This document shows positions 1 to 7,296 of a stretch of 64,000 nt of DNA, piece by piece (positions within the stretch are counted from its first letter, which is position 1; every line of letters starts with the position of its first letter). Under the pieces are notes generated by a model. The model had not been told where the DNA came from and did not search any database. It worked only from the letters and a program-made list of their open reading frames with translations. This DNA is from Vibrio astriarenae (GTDB lineage: Bacteria > Pseudomonadota > Gammaproteobacteria > Enterobacterales > Vibrionaceae), in assembly GCF_010587385.1 (NCBI RefSeq), contig NZ_CP047475.1, positions 1,240,001 through 1,304,000 on the forward strand. Direction: 5' to 3'. A program made the translations under genes and the position numbers.

Positions 1-12
1 GAGGGAGTGGAC

Positions 13-156
13 ATGAGAAGAGTTCGGATTGCTTGCTGGTTGCTCGTTGGAGTCCTTAGCCTGGGTAGTTTCTCCTATTTCAGTTACTTTGAATCTTCAC
101 ATCATGTTCCCCATATAGAACAGCTATCACCGCACTCTATTGATCACGACCATTAG
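13..156 (+). CDS. small membrane peptide upstream of sensor kinase
   Basis: A 47-codon frame starts with ATG behind a GGGAG ribosome-binding site at 2-6 and ends 21 bases before the histidine kinase gene. The product has a basic start (MRRVR), one hydrophobic segment at about residues 6-21, and a histidine-rich tail (HHVPHIE, then HDH at the end). I do not recognise a family. Its position directly before a two-component sensor suggests an accessory or metal-sensing role, but that is inference. The gene upstream is outside the window, so it may belong to a longer operon. Confidence 0.5.
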   Translation: MRRVRIACWLLVGVLSLGSFSYFSYFESSHHVPHIEQLSPHSIDHDH

Positions 157-177
157 CAACGAATGTCGGGGTCATAG

Positions 178-1554
178 ATGAGATTAATTAATTACCTTGA
201 AACATTCGCCACTCTGCTTATCGCTGTCTGTGTAACATTTTTCTTTGCAGTTTGTACTCAAAATGCGCTCACATCTAAGTTAGAGCATGCCTTTGTTAAT
301 CATTCTGAAAATTTAGTAGTGCTAAAAAATCAGGCACTACAGCTGCCGTTTAAGGATGCAACTTATGGCAGATTTTTTGGATCAAGAGTCGACATCGCGC
401 TTTCACAATTGGAAGAATTGAATCGTGCTGCGGATGCAATCGAAAGTACATTTCCTAGTACTTTGTGGCTTGGTGAAAGTAACCAAAATGAGGTCGCAGT
501 CTATTATACAACTGTAGGAGCTTACCTTAAATACCTCTCTAAAATTACTGAAAGTTCTTTATCTAGTGATGAATCGATATCGGCGATTGATGAAGAAACT
601 CTCAGCGCGATTATCAGTGAGGAGGTACACTTTGCGGGTGTTGCCATACATGAGCACCTGATGGGGGCGCTATTCACAACCAATGATGGCGTTGTTTTGT
701 CTCTCGCCTCCATTTTTGCCGCTTTTGTTTTCATTATTATTTTGCACCTGTATCGAAATATAGAGGCTTTGAAAAAGTCACAGAATGAGCTAAAAAAATC
801 ATTGGTAAAGGCAGAGCAAGCTAGCCACGCCAAAACCTTGTTTCTTTCTTCCATGACTCACGAGTTTAGAACTCCGATGAACGGGGTGTTGGGTATCGCT
901 GAACTACTAAAAGCGGATGATCGATTGCAGCACGAGCATCAAGAGAACATTGAAATACTTATAAACTCGGGTACTCAGCTTCTCACTCTTCTAGAAGATG
1001 TACTGGCGTACTCAAAGATAGAACAAGGCCGAATCAAGCTAGTCGAACATCAGTTTTCATTGTCCACCCTAGTTTTTCCTTTAGAGAGTCTTTTCAAAGA
1101 AGAGAGCAGAAACAAGGGGCTCCTTTTTAATGTGTCGAGCAACATCCCAAGTGAGGCTATGTTTGTTGGCGACCAATCTAAAATTCGTAAAATCATCTTC
1201 CACTTACTAAGTAACGCAATCAAGTTTACTCATCACGGTTCAGTTGACCTTAACTTAGAGTATGACAAATCTATTGACATGCTGATTATCAAAGTTACTG
1301 ATACAGGTATTGGGATTGAAGCAAGCGCTCAAGATGCAATCTTCGATGCGTTTGAGCAAGTCGAAAGTAGCTTTACTCGGGAGTTTGATGGCGCTGGGTT
1401 GGGACTAGCTATCGTGAACCACTTAACTAGCCTGATGAATGGCGATATAAAGGTTGAGAGTCAGATCGAAAAGGGTTCAAGCTTTACTGTAAGGTTGCGT
1501 GTTAGAGAATACCTTCCAGAGGTTGCTTTGGAGGCACAATCCGTTCATCCGTGA
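178..1554 (+). CDS. sensor histidine kinase
   Basis: A 458-residue membrane histidine kinase. It has a first membrane segment at about 8-28, a periplasmic sensor region of about 140 residues, and a second membrane segment at about 174-192. The H-box is THEFRTPMNG with the phospho-accepting His at 228. The N-box is HLLSNAIKF with Asn346, the G1 box is DTGIGI (375-380) and the G2 box is GAGLGL (405-410). It ends soon after the catalytic domain, so there is no receiver or phosphotransfer domain, although the H-box and kinase core resemble those of ArcB/LuxQ-type hybrid kinases. The sensor region matches no family I recognise, and no response regulator lies downstream; it may lie upstream of the window. 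Confidence 0.9.
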   Translation: MRLINYLETFATLLIAVCVTFFFAVCTQNALTSKLEHAFVNHSENLVVLKNQALQLPFKDATYGRFFGSRVDIALSQLEELNRAADAIESTFPSTLWLGESNQNEVAVYYTTVGAYLKYLSKITESSLSSDESISAIDEETLSAIISEEVHFAGVAIHEHLMGALFTTNDGVVLSLASIFAAFVFIIILHLYRNIEALKKSQNELKKSLVKAEQASHAKTLFLSSMTHEFRTPMNGVLGIAELLKADDRLQHEHQENIEILINSGTQLLTLLEDVLAYSKIEQGRIKLVEHQFSLSTLVFPLESLFKEESRNKGLLFNVSSNIPSEAMFVGDQSKIRKIIFHLLSNAIKFTHHGSVDLNLEYDKSIDMLIIKVTDTGIGIEASAQDAIFDAFEQVESSFTREFDGAGLGLAIVNHLTSLMNGDIKVESQIEKGSSFTVRLRVREYLPEVALEAQSVHP

Positions 1555-1736
1555 TGGGCTCTATATTGAGAGCAAACTACTACGGTTCAATCACTGAGTC
1601 TATTTCTTGATAGGAAGACTAAGGTACTCTGATCCAATTTGGTCTTAATACCCTCCAACGTCTTATATATTGTATTTGTGCAAATTCTGCATAAGTGCTG
1701 TTCCACTTGCCTAGTTTTTCAAAAAACTTCGCTCTC

Positions 1737-1780
1737 TATAATGCCCTCATTCGCTACGGCGACCAAGATTCAAAATGAGG
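1737..1780 (+). promoter_or_regulatory. -10 element and leader hairpin before CMD gene
   Basis: A perfect TATAAT lies at 1737-1742, with no good -35 at standard spacing. It is followed by an inverted repeat CCTCATT (1745-1751) / AATGAGG (1774-1780) whose right arm overlaps the GAGG ribosome-binding site of the gene starting at 1789. This supports starting the gene at 1789, not at in-frame codons further upstream, and could allow the leader to mask translation. The regulatory role is inference. Confidence 0.35.
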
Positions 1781-1788
1781 TGTTAATC

Positions 1789-2148
1789 ATGACAACCAAA
1801 TATCAAAACGCAGTGCTTGATGATAAAGCGCTGATCGAAGGCCTTAAATCAATCAACCCTTCATGGGGTGATATGACGGTTCGAGTAGCAGGTGAAGCTT
1901 GGGGCTTACCTTTAATTGACCAAAAAACAAAAGCACTCATTAGCATTGCGATTGATCAGATGGCGTTGAACGTGACAGGTGAAGGCAATCCGTTTGGTGC
2001 TCATGTCGATATGGCATTTAAGCAAGGCGCTACGTACGAAGAACTAGAAGAGCTGATCATCTTTGCTTCTACGTACACAGGCTTCAATAAAGGAACAACG
2101 ACAATGGGTGCTCTGAATAAAATTCGTCATGAACGAGGAGATATCTAA
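1789..2148 (+). CDS. carboxymuconolactone decarboxylase family protein
   Basis: A 119-residue AhpD/CMD-like protein. The segment from KTKALISIAI through GAHVDMAFKQGATYEELEE is the family core: a helical pair in which a reactive cysteine or histidine is presented. The classical CxxC of AhpD is absent, as in gamma-carboxymuconolactone decarboxylase relatives, and a His lies in GAHVDMA. I chose the ATG at 1789 because it has a GAGG site at 1777-1780 and a TATAAT just upstream; a longer in-frame extension would begin before that promoter. It is the first gene of a five-gene rightward operon and its stop overlaps the next start by one base. The substrate is unknown. Confidence 0.8.
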   Translation: MTTKYQNAVLDDKALIEGLKSINPSWGDMTVRVAGEAWGLPLIDQKTKALISIAIDQMALNVTGEGNPFGAHVDMAFKQGATYEELEELIIFASTYTGFNKGTTTMGALNKIRHERGDI

Positions 2149-2663
2149 TGGCTATTCCAGGACTTAAAAAACCAGATCACATTGGCTTCACTGTGCCGAA
2201 TCTTCAAGAGGCGGTTGCGTTCTTTAGAGATCACTTCGAATTTGAACTTGCGTACGAATTTGGTCCATTTGCAGCAGATGATAACTGGATGGCCGATCAT
2301 CTAAATGTTAACCCGCGTGCGAAGATTGACAAGATTGCAGTGATGAGTGCCAAAGGCATTAACTTAGAGATTTTTGAGTATGCGGACACGGTTGAACGCA
2401 ACAAAAAAGCACCAAACAATGCGGATATCGGTGGCCATCATTTGGCCTTTTACGTCGATGATATCGATGCTGCAGTAAGCTACCTAAAAGAGCACGGTAT
2501 TAAGGTACTAGGCAAGCCGTCTGTGATGACAGAAGGCCCAACCGAGGGTGAATCTTGGGTTTACTTTATGGCGCCATGGGGCATGCAACTTGAGCTTGTC
2601 TCTTATCCAAACGGTAAAGCATACACTCGTCACTCTACCGTAGCGTTGTTTGATCCACGATGA
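2148..2663 (+). CDS. VOC family (glyoxalase/dioxygenase fold) protein
   Basis: A 171-residue vicinal-oxygen-chelate protein. It opens with PDHIGFTVPNLQEAVAFF, where the His is a typical first metal ligand. GGHHLAFYVDDIDAAVSYL in the second half provides a further ligand region, and the run to WGMQLELVSYP ends with the usual glutamate ligand position. Length fits a single VOC unit with an insertion. Start and stop overlap the neighbours by one and four bases, so it is translationally coupled to both. The likely role is a metal-dependent isomerase, lyase or dioxygenase step acting with the adjacent CMD and HapK-like proteins; the substrate cannot be read from the sequence. Confidence 0.8.
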   Translation: MAIPGLKKPDHIGFTVPNLQEAVAFFRDHFEFELAYEFGPFAADDNWMADHLNVNPRAKIDKIAVMSAKGINLEIFEYADTVERNKKAPNNADIGGHHLAFYVDDIDAAVSYLKEHGIKVLGKPSVMTEGPTEGESWVYFMAPWGMQLELVSYPNGKAYTRHSTVALFDPR

Positions 2664-3103
2664 ACATTCTGTACATAGTTTTAGTTGTTGTGGCAGGCAT
2701 GGGACTTTCTTTCGAGGCAGGGCTTCTTGGGCCGCTCGGTGAGCAAGTTGGCCACCTTTGGGCAACGCTGAGCATTTTTGGTGTCGGCAGCGCGTTACTT
2801 TGGATGATTCGTTTGTTCACACCTCAAGGTAAGTTTATGGAGTGGAATACCGTTCCTCGCTGGCAACTGATTGGAGGGTTACTTGGCCCGATCTATGTTG
2901 TTGCGTTAACCCTATCAACTCCGGTTTTAGGTGTAGCGATGACCATGATTTGCGTATTGCTAGGACAGGTAACAAAAAGCTTTGCCATCGATTATTTTGG
3001 GTGGTTTGGTATGCCGAAGCAAGCGACAAAGCCTCTACGTGTACTTGGGTTGGTGTTTATATTCTTGGCGCTTTGCTTTGTTTTTATAGGGGCTCAGTCA
3101 TGA
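2660..3103 (+). CDS. DUF606 (YdcZ-type) membrane protein, first of pair
   Basis: A 147-residue protein of four to five hydrophobic helices. It resembles the DUF606/YdcZ half-size transporters of the drug/metabolite superfamily, which often occur as adjacent pairs that work together. Recognisable features are the conserved PRWQLIGGLLGPIYV block and the VLGQVTKSFAIDYFGWFG block. It starts with ATG inside the stop region of the VOC gene and its own stop overlaps the next gene (ATGA). The paired arrangement with the following gene suggests a heteromeric exporter for whatever the operon makes or modifies, which is inference. Confidence 0.8.
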   Translation: MNILYIVLVVVAGMGLSFEAGLLGPLGEQVGHLWATLSIFGVGSALLWMIRLFTPQGKFMEWNTVPRWQLIGGLLGPIYVVALTLSTPVLGVAMTMICVLLGQVTKSFAIDYFGWFGMPKQATKPLRVLGLVFIFLALCFVFIGAQS

Positions 3104-3600
3104 TCTTCATTATTTTATTGGCAGTCGTCTCTGGTATGGCGCTCAGTGCTCAAGCGGCGATTAATGGCAAGCTCGGCGCCAGAGTTGGCGTGATTGAAAG
3201 TGCGCTCTTGACGTTCACAATGGGCACCGTTATCACGGGATTATTGATCTTTTTCTTTGAGCCAAGCTACGATGCTAACTTGCTCACGGTACCCAAATGG
3301 CAGCTAGCAGGCGCACTATTTGGCATCGTCTATATGATTGTGATGGTCGCCGCTGTTCCTAAAGTTGGTGTAGCGATTGCAACGGTTGCCACTATTCTAG
3401 GCCAGATGGTGATGAGCCTAATCATTGATACTAAGGGATGGCTCGGCAATGCACCAATCGAGCTTAACTACTGGCGTGTCGCGGCTATGGTGTGCATTGC
3501 ATGTGCGTTGTTGTGTATCTACCTAGCCAACAGCAAAACAGAGTCAATATCAAAAGAGACAGAATCAAAAACTAACGAGGAAGCAGTAAATGTCATCTAA
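3100..3600 (+). CDS. DUF606 (YdcZ-type) membrane protein, second of pair
   Basis: A 166-residue paralogue of the preceding gene. It shares the N-terminal SGMALSAQAAINGKLGARVG block, the PKWQLAGALFGIVYM block (compare PRWQLIGGLLGPIYV upstream) and the ILGQMVMSLIIDTKGWLG block. It has five predicted membrane helices and a charged cytoplasmic tail rich in Lys, Glu and Ser. The ATG at 3100 overlaps the previous stop by four bases; the frame is open further upstream, but that part lies within the previous gene and is not transporter-like. Paired small transporters of this family support a two-subunit permease. Confidence 0.82.
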   Translation: MIFIILLAVVSGMALSAQAAINGKLGARVGVIESALLTFTMGTVITGLLIFFFEPSYDANLLTVPKWQLAGALFGIVYMIVMVAAVPKVGVAIATVATILGQMVMSLIIDTKGWLGNAPIELNYWRVAAMVCIACALLCIYLANSKTESISKETESKTNEEAVNVI

Positions 3601-3913
3601 AACACTCATCGTATTTTTCAATCTTAAATCGACGACAGATGAGTTGAAATACCTTCAGTGGGCAAAAGAGTCAGACCTACCGACAGTTAATAAGCTTAGT
3701 AGTGTATCTTCATTTGAGGTCCTTAAAGGTGTGAGTATGTTCGGTCAGGATAAACCGTCTCCTTGGGATTACTTTGAGGTGATTCACATCAGCTCTGAAG
3801 AGAATTTTTTGAATGATATTCAAGCTGAAGCAATGCAAAAAATCGTGGCTCAGTTTGAGGAGTTCACTGAAGAGGCACAGTTTATTGTTGCTGAGAACAT
3901 TCTGGCAGCCTAA
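3590..3913 (+). CDS. HapK/RedY-like family protein
   Basis: A 107-residue protein that looks like the HapK (RedY-like) family known from prodiginine clusters. The clues are an N-terminal beta-strand (TLIVFFNLK), the LQWAKESDLPTVNKLSSVSSFEVLKG block, the WDYFEVIHISSEENF block, and a C-terminal helix-strand ending in VAENI. This family has a dimeric ferredoxin-like alpha/beta fold. The ATG overlaps the end of the transporter gene by 11 bases and sits behind GAGGAAG. It is the last gene before a strong terminator. There are no prodiginine biosynthesis genes nearby, so a stand-alone role with the AhpD-like and VOC proteins is likely; the reaction is unknown. Confidence 0.7.
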   Translation: MSSKTLIVFFNLKSTTDELKYLQWAKESDLPTVNKLSSVSSFEVLKGVSMFGQDKPSPWDYFEVIHISSEENFLNDIQAEAMQKIVAQFEEFTEEAQFIVAENILAA

Positions 3914-3926
3914 TTATTTAGATAGG

Positions 3927-3956
3927 GGCAAGCGACGTAAAGCTTGCCTTTTTTCG
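3927..3956 (+). terminator. Rho-independent terminator of the HapK operon
   Basis: GGCAAGC (3927-3933) pairs with GCTTGCC (3942-3948), followed by six T. It closes the operon 1789-3913. Confidence 0.85.
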
Positions 3957-4000
3957 TGTTTCAATCATAGGCTTAATGGAATTAATTACAGGATGTCGCT

Positions 4001-4939
4001 TTGAACTACGACGTATCTTTATTAGAAATCAAACTCTTTTTGATGACAACTCAGCTTGGTAACTTCTCTGAAGTGGCTAGGCGTCAAAATATGACACCGT
4101 CTTCCGTGTCCCGAAAAATGGCTCAGCTAGAGGATAAAGTGGGTACAAAGTTGCTCCACCGACATACACGTTCATTGTCGCTTACTGATGAAGGTTTAGC
4201 GTTTAGCCAATATTGTGCCGAAACGATTGAGCAATATGAGAGAGTGGTGGAGACAGTTGAACAACGGGCTGACACCCCGCGCGGTGCAATCAAGATTAGC
4301 GCGCCGGTTGCTTTTGGGCGGTTACATATTGCTCCATACTTGCCTGAATTGTTGGAGCGATACCCGATGCTTAAGGTTGAGTTACAGCAAACCGATGCGT
4401 TTGTAGACCCAGCAGCCGATGCGATAGATTTATTGATTCGTATTGGCGTGCCACAAGACTCTTCACTTCGAATGAAGCGATTTACCAAGCAGCGCTACGT
4501 ATTAGCCGCGAGTTCTGGCTACTTGAAAAAGTACGGTACACCGACGTCTCCTGAAGAATTGAAACAACACAATTGCCTAGTGTTTAAAGGTACAAACGGC
4601 TTACAGCGTTGGTTTATGGGCAAAGACCAATTGACACCCTATGAAGTCACCGGAAGCCTCTACAGCAATAACGCGGAAACCCTAGTTTCAGCCGCTGAAA
4701 GTGGGGCTGGGCTCATTGTCTTTCCCACATGGTTGATTGGTCAACAGCTAAGAAATGGCAATTTAGTGTCGATGATGGATGACTATCAAATCTCGACAAG
4801 TTCAGAGCAACAGTTAATTAGTGCGCTCTATTTAGAAACCGATAATTTGTCGGCAAAAGTTCGCGTTGTCATTGACTTTTTTGCTGAGAAATTTGAAAGC
4901 GTCAGAAATAAGGGGCGCTGCTATTGGGATGAGATTTAG
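4001..4939 (+). CDS. LysR family transcriptional regulator
   Basis: A 312-residue LysR regulator. The N-terminal winged helix covers about residues 5-62, with the recognition block FSEVARRQNMTPSSVSRKMAQLE. The substrate-binding domain begins near residue 90 with GAIKISAPVAFGRLHI, typical of the AaeR/DmlR/YafC-like branch. The start is TTG at 4001, behind AGGATG at 3990-3995; no ATG lies nearby in frame. It follows the HapK operon after a terminator and on the same strand, so it may control that operon from its own promoter, although it is not divergent as LysR regulators usually are. Confidence 0.88.
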   Translation: MNYDVSLLEIKLFLMTTQLGNFSEVARRQNMTPSSVSRKMAQLEDKVGTKLLHRHTRSLSLTDEGLAFSQYCAETIEQYERVVETVEQRADTPRGAIKISAPVAFGRLHIAPYLPELLERYPMLKVELQQTDAFVDPAADAIDLLIRIGVPQDSSLRMKRFTKQRYVLAASSGYLKKYGTPTSPEELKQHNCLVFKGTNGLQRWFMGKDQLTPYEVTGSLYSNNAETLVSAAESGAGLIVFPTWLIGQQLRNGNLVSMMDDYQISTSSEQQLISALYLETDNLSAKVRVVIDFFAEKFESVRNKGRCYWDEI

Positions 4940-4985
4940 TGATAGAAATCGATTGTCATTACTATTGAAATAAACCTATCTCGTG

Positions 4986-5006
4986 GGCTATTTAACAGCC
5001 TTTTTT
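4986..5006 (+). terminator. terminator after LysR gene
   Basis: A short hairpin GGCT / AGCC around ATTTAAC is followed by six T. The stem is only four base pairs, so strength is uncertain. It overlaps the 3' end of the leftward frame 4988-5272. Confidence 0.5.
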
Positions 5007-5272
5007 GTGCTTTCATACATAGAGAGGAAGTCTCCCTCACAGTTATTGTGAAGTAAGAATGTTGCGAGTGTCTCTGGAGATGAGTTCATCAATGCCTCCA
5101 GCTCCACATGGCTGTGCTTTTCAATCAGAGAGCAAGTCGCAGTATCTGATTTGTAGTGTTTGCACTGAGCATTACACCTGTTCATATATTCCCTGTCCAA
5201 ATTAGAAACCACATAAAAGATAGAGTCTTTCCTGTTGTTATGCAACGTGTTGTTTTTGATGGTGTACACCAT
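4988..5272 (-). CDS. hypothetical protein with cysteine pairs
   Basis: A 94-residue leftward frame with five cysteines, including CNAQCKHY (a CxxxC) and TATCSLIE. This could be a small zinc- or disulfide-stabilised fold, reminiscent of short Vibrio hypothetical proteins. There is only a weak ribosome-binding site (GGATAAG) before the ATG. It lies convergent to the LysR gene and next to the Zur-controlled locus; a link to metal physiology is only a suggestion. No family is recognised. Confidence 0.5.
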   Translation of the reverse strand: MVYTIKNNTLHNNRKDSIFYVVSNLDREYMNRCNAQCKHYKSDTATCSLIEKHSHVELEALMNSSPETLATFLLHNNCEGDFLSMYESTKKAVK

Positions 5273-5373
5273 AACTTATCCGGGATAACCATCTGTTAGG
5301 AGGTTTCGACTGGTAGACTCTTGTTAAGAGAAAGTACGTGCTACTCGGAGTTGTCTTTTATATGAGATGCGCC

Positions 5374-5390
5374 ATGTTATAACATAACAT
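5374..5390 (+). promoter_or_regulatory. Zur-type operator
   Basis: ATGTTAT-AAC-ATAACAT is a perfect 7-3-7 inverted repeat. Its 13-base core GTTATAACATAAC differs by one base from the gammaproteobacterial Zur core GTTATAATATAAC as I know it. It lies 27 bases before the GTPase remnant and is followed by the DUF1826 gene, both families typical of Zur regulons. Confidence 0.75.
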
Positions 5391-5416
5391 TTTAGCGGCG
5401 AGTTTAGATTACTTTT

Positions 5417-5575
5417 ATGGAACATTCAGTAAAGACACTGTTACCGGTCACTGTTCTATCAGGATTTTCGGGCGCAGGTAAGACAACGGTCTTACGTCAC
5501 ATATTGGACAATAGGCTGGGTGACACCTATTGGCGAAGCTTAAGTGCTCCTTTCCAGTCTCGGGAGGTGATGTGA
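5417..5575 (+). pseudogene. CobW/ZigA-type GTPase reduced to 52 codons
   Basis: The frame starts at ATG 5417 and gives MEHSVKTLLPVTVLSGF, then the P-loop SGAGKTTVLRHIL. This is the N-terminus of COG0523 zinc-linked GTPases (about 330-420 residues), with Ser18 where the family usually has Leu (GFLGAGKTT). Directly after DNRLG the protein jumps to TYWRSLSAPFQSREVM and stops. That tail resembles the family's C-terminal W..L.DPFP segment, so the central part, including the CxCC metal motif and the GTPase switches, appears to be deleted in frame. The stop overlaps the DUF1826 start by one base, so coupled translation may be the reason the stump stays open. It cannot be an active GTPase. Confidence 0.7.
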
Positions 5576-6234
5576 TGATTGAGGCATTAACGGACGTTAC
5601 GGAGAAAAAACGACGCGCTGTAGTCGGGGAGTCGCCAACGGTACTGAGTGAAATATACCAGGAAGATGTCAATATTTCAGTTTGGGAGAGAAAGCAGTCA
5701 CCTGAGCTTCAAAAAGCGATCTCCGATTTCTTACGACTGAACCCTGCCTTCGAAAAGTCCATTACGGTATCTGCAGAGGAAGTAAGAGCAGAGTTGCAAA
5801 AAGTCACTGACGGCACAGCACCTGATATATTAATCGACAGCATCGCTGAACTGGTCGATATGTTCTGTTTCCTATTTGAGCTTAAACGCGCAGGAGTGCG
5901 TTTAGCAACGCTTGATCGAGCGATGTGTCCGAGGTTTCACGTTGACCGAGTCCCTAGCCGTTTGGTGACGACTTATAAGGGCATTGCGACACAGTGGTTA
6001 CTCAATAAAGATGTCGATAGGAGCAAATTGGGGCAGGGCAGCAATGGCTTACCCGACGAAGAGTCCGGACTACTTTCGAGTAATCGTTCGATAAATCAAC
6101 TGAGATGTGGCGACGTAGCTCTGTTAAAGGGAGAAAGTTGGTACAACAATGAAAATATGGGGTTAGTGCACCGTTCACCCCCTGTACCCGATGGTGAGTG
6201 TCGGCTGCTACTCACGGTGGACTTTAGTGATTAG
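5575..6234 (+). CDS. DUF1826 domain-containing protein
   Basis: A 219-residue protein of the DUF1826 family, which is repeatedly found in Zur regulons beside COG0523 GTPases. Diagnostic blocks are YQEDVNISVWER near the N-terminus, CPRFHVDRVPSRLVTTYKG at about 118-136, then GDVALLKGE and VHRSPPVPDGECRLLLTVDFSD at the end. The spaced His/Asp residues suggest a cupin-like metal-binding fold; the biochemical role is not established. I start it at ATG 5575 behind GGGAGGTG; an in-frame TTG at 5530 would only add residues read from the GTPase stump. The Zur-type box at 5374-5390 implies induction under zinc limitation. Confidence 0.85.
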   Translation: MIEALTDVTEKKRRAVVGESPTVLSEIYQEDVNISVWERKQSPELQKAISDFLRLNPAFEKSITVSAEEVRAELQKVTDGTAPDILIDSIAELVDMFCFLFELKRAGVRLATLDRAMCPRFHVDRVPSRLVTTYKGIATQWLLNKDVDRSKLGQGSNGLPDEESGLLSSNRSINQLRCGDVALLKGESWYNNENMGLVHRSPPVPDGECRLLLTVDFSD

Positions 6235-6258
6235 GCAAAAAAGTCACAGAGATTCAAT

Positions 6259-6292
6259 GGGCAGGGTTGAGCATAAGCGGAAGTTCCTGCCC
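6259..6292 (+). terminator. hairpin after DUF1826 gene
   Basis: GGGCAGG (6259-6265) pairs with CCTGCCC (6286-6292), followed by TTATC. The loop is 20 bases and the T-run is poor, so this is a weak terminator candidate. Confidence 0.4.
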
Positions 6293-6459
6293 TTATCACA
6301 AGAGCAATTTGAACTGATTCTGCCAGCAATCTAGGTCGCTCCCCCCAGCTATTCGCGTACAAAGAGTGACTCACGCCAAAAGAATTCAAAAGCGTACCTC
6401 AAAACCAATCCTTCATATGGTTTACTCATGACTCTTCAACGTCAGTGGTAGAGTAGTTC

Positions 6460-7209
6460 ATGAAAACAGTGTTAATGACAGGGCTTACTGGAAGCTTAGG
6501 GCCCAAAGTTGCCAAGCAATTTGCTATGCGAGGGTGGAGAGTTGTTGAGTGGAATCACCACGAGGTATCCCCAACTGATATTGAACAGTCACAAAAATTT
6601 TGGGATTGTCAGCATGTCGATGCTGTTTGCCATATGGCGATGGGCTCTGAAGAGTGGGCGCAATGGCTCGCGCAGCGATGTGCAGAAAAGAGCATTCCTT
6701 ATTTGTTTATTAGTACCGCGATGGTATTCGATGCAGAAGTGGATGGTCCTTATGGAATATTCCACCAGCGCAACGCGAAAGAGGCATATGGCCAATACAA
6801 AATCGCAAGTGAAGATGCTATCTGGGCAGTTAACCCAGATGCGATGATTGCACGCATTGGCTGGCAAGTTCATGATGAAACGACAGGCAACAACATATTG
6901 GCGCATTTAGAAGCGCAGCACAAAGAACACGGTGCGATTTCTGCGAGTGCCGATTGGTATCCGGCCACTTCTCATATGGATGATACTGCTGTGGGTTTCT
7001 TGCAACTCATAGAGCGTAACGAGCCAGGTTTGTATCATTTGGATAGTAATTCGCAAGATCGTTGGAATTTCTACCAACTGGTATGCACCTTGAAAGCACA
7101 CTACAAAAAGCCGTGGACGGTGACACCAAGCAACGACTATCAACATGACCAACGACTGCTGGACGAACGCATCGCTCTACCGCCATTGAGTGCAAGGTTT
7201 AGTGGGTGA
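6460..7209 (+). CDS. RmlD-like NAD(P)-dependent sugar-nucleotide reductase family
   Basis: A 249-residue extended short-chain dehydrogenase of the dTDP-4-dehydrorhamnose reductase (RmlD) type. The N-terminal nucleotide motif is MTGLTGSLGPKVA. ISTAMVFDAEVDGPYG supplies the serine-containing segment and YGQYKIASED the YxxxK catalytic pair. The C-terminal half contains the substrate-side sequence HLDSNSQDRWNFYQLV. It is shorter than typical RmlD (about 290-300). It is a single gene with no rhamnose or O-antigen genes nearby, so an independent metabolic role is more likely than surface polysaccharide synthesis. Confidence 0.78.
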   Translation: MKTVLMTGLTGSLGPKVAKQFAMRGWRVVEWNHHEVSPTDIEQSQKFWDCQHVDAVCHMAMGSEEWAQWLAQRCAEKSIPYLFISTAMVFDAEVDGPYGIFHQRNAKEAYGQYKIASEDAIWAVNPDAMIARIGWQVHDETTGNNILAHLEAQHKEHGAISASADWYPATSHMDDTAVGFLQLIERNEPGLYHLDSNSQDRWNFYQLVCTLKAHYKKPWTVTPSNDYQHDQRLLDERIALPPLSARFSG

Positions 7210-7219
7210 TTATCGAGGC

Positions 7220-7277
7220 TAGAGTCAATTTCTGTCTGGGCGCTTTCCTATATTTGCTCGTATTGAAATTGACTCTA
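7220..7277. repeat. 13-bp inverted repeat between convergent genes
   Basis: TAGAGTCAATTTC (7220-7232) and GAAATTGACTCTA (7265-7277) are perfect inverse copies separated by 32 bases. They fill the gap between the convergent reductase and porin genes. No clear T-run follows, so it may be a bidirectional RNA 3'-end structure more than a classical terminator. Confidence 0.6.
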
Positions 7278-7296
7278 CTCCATTTTAACGTGGTTG

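Noticed and set aside
6251..6333. A short frame reading FLPLSQEQFELILPAI that recalls the start of some transposases
   Set aside because: Only about 25 residues, then a stop; no terminal repeats or other transposase parts nearby. Probably chance, partly inside a terminator hairpin.
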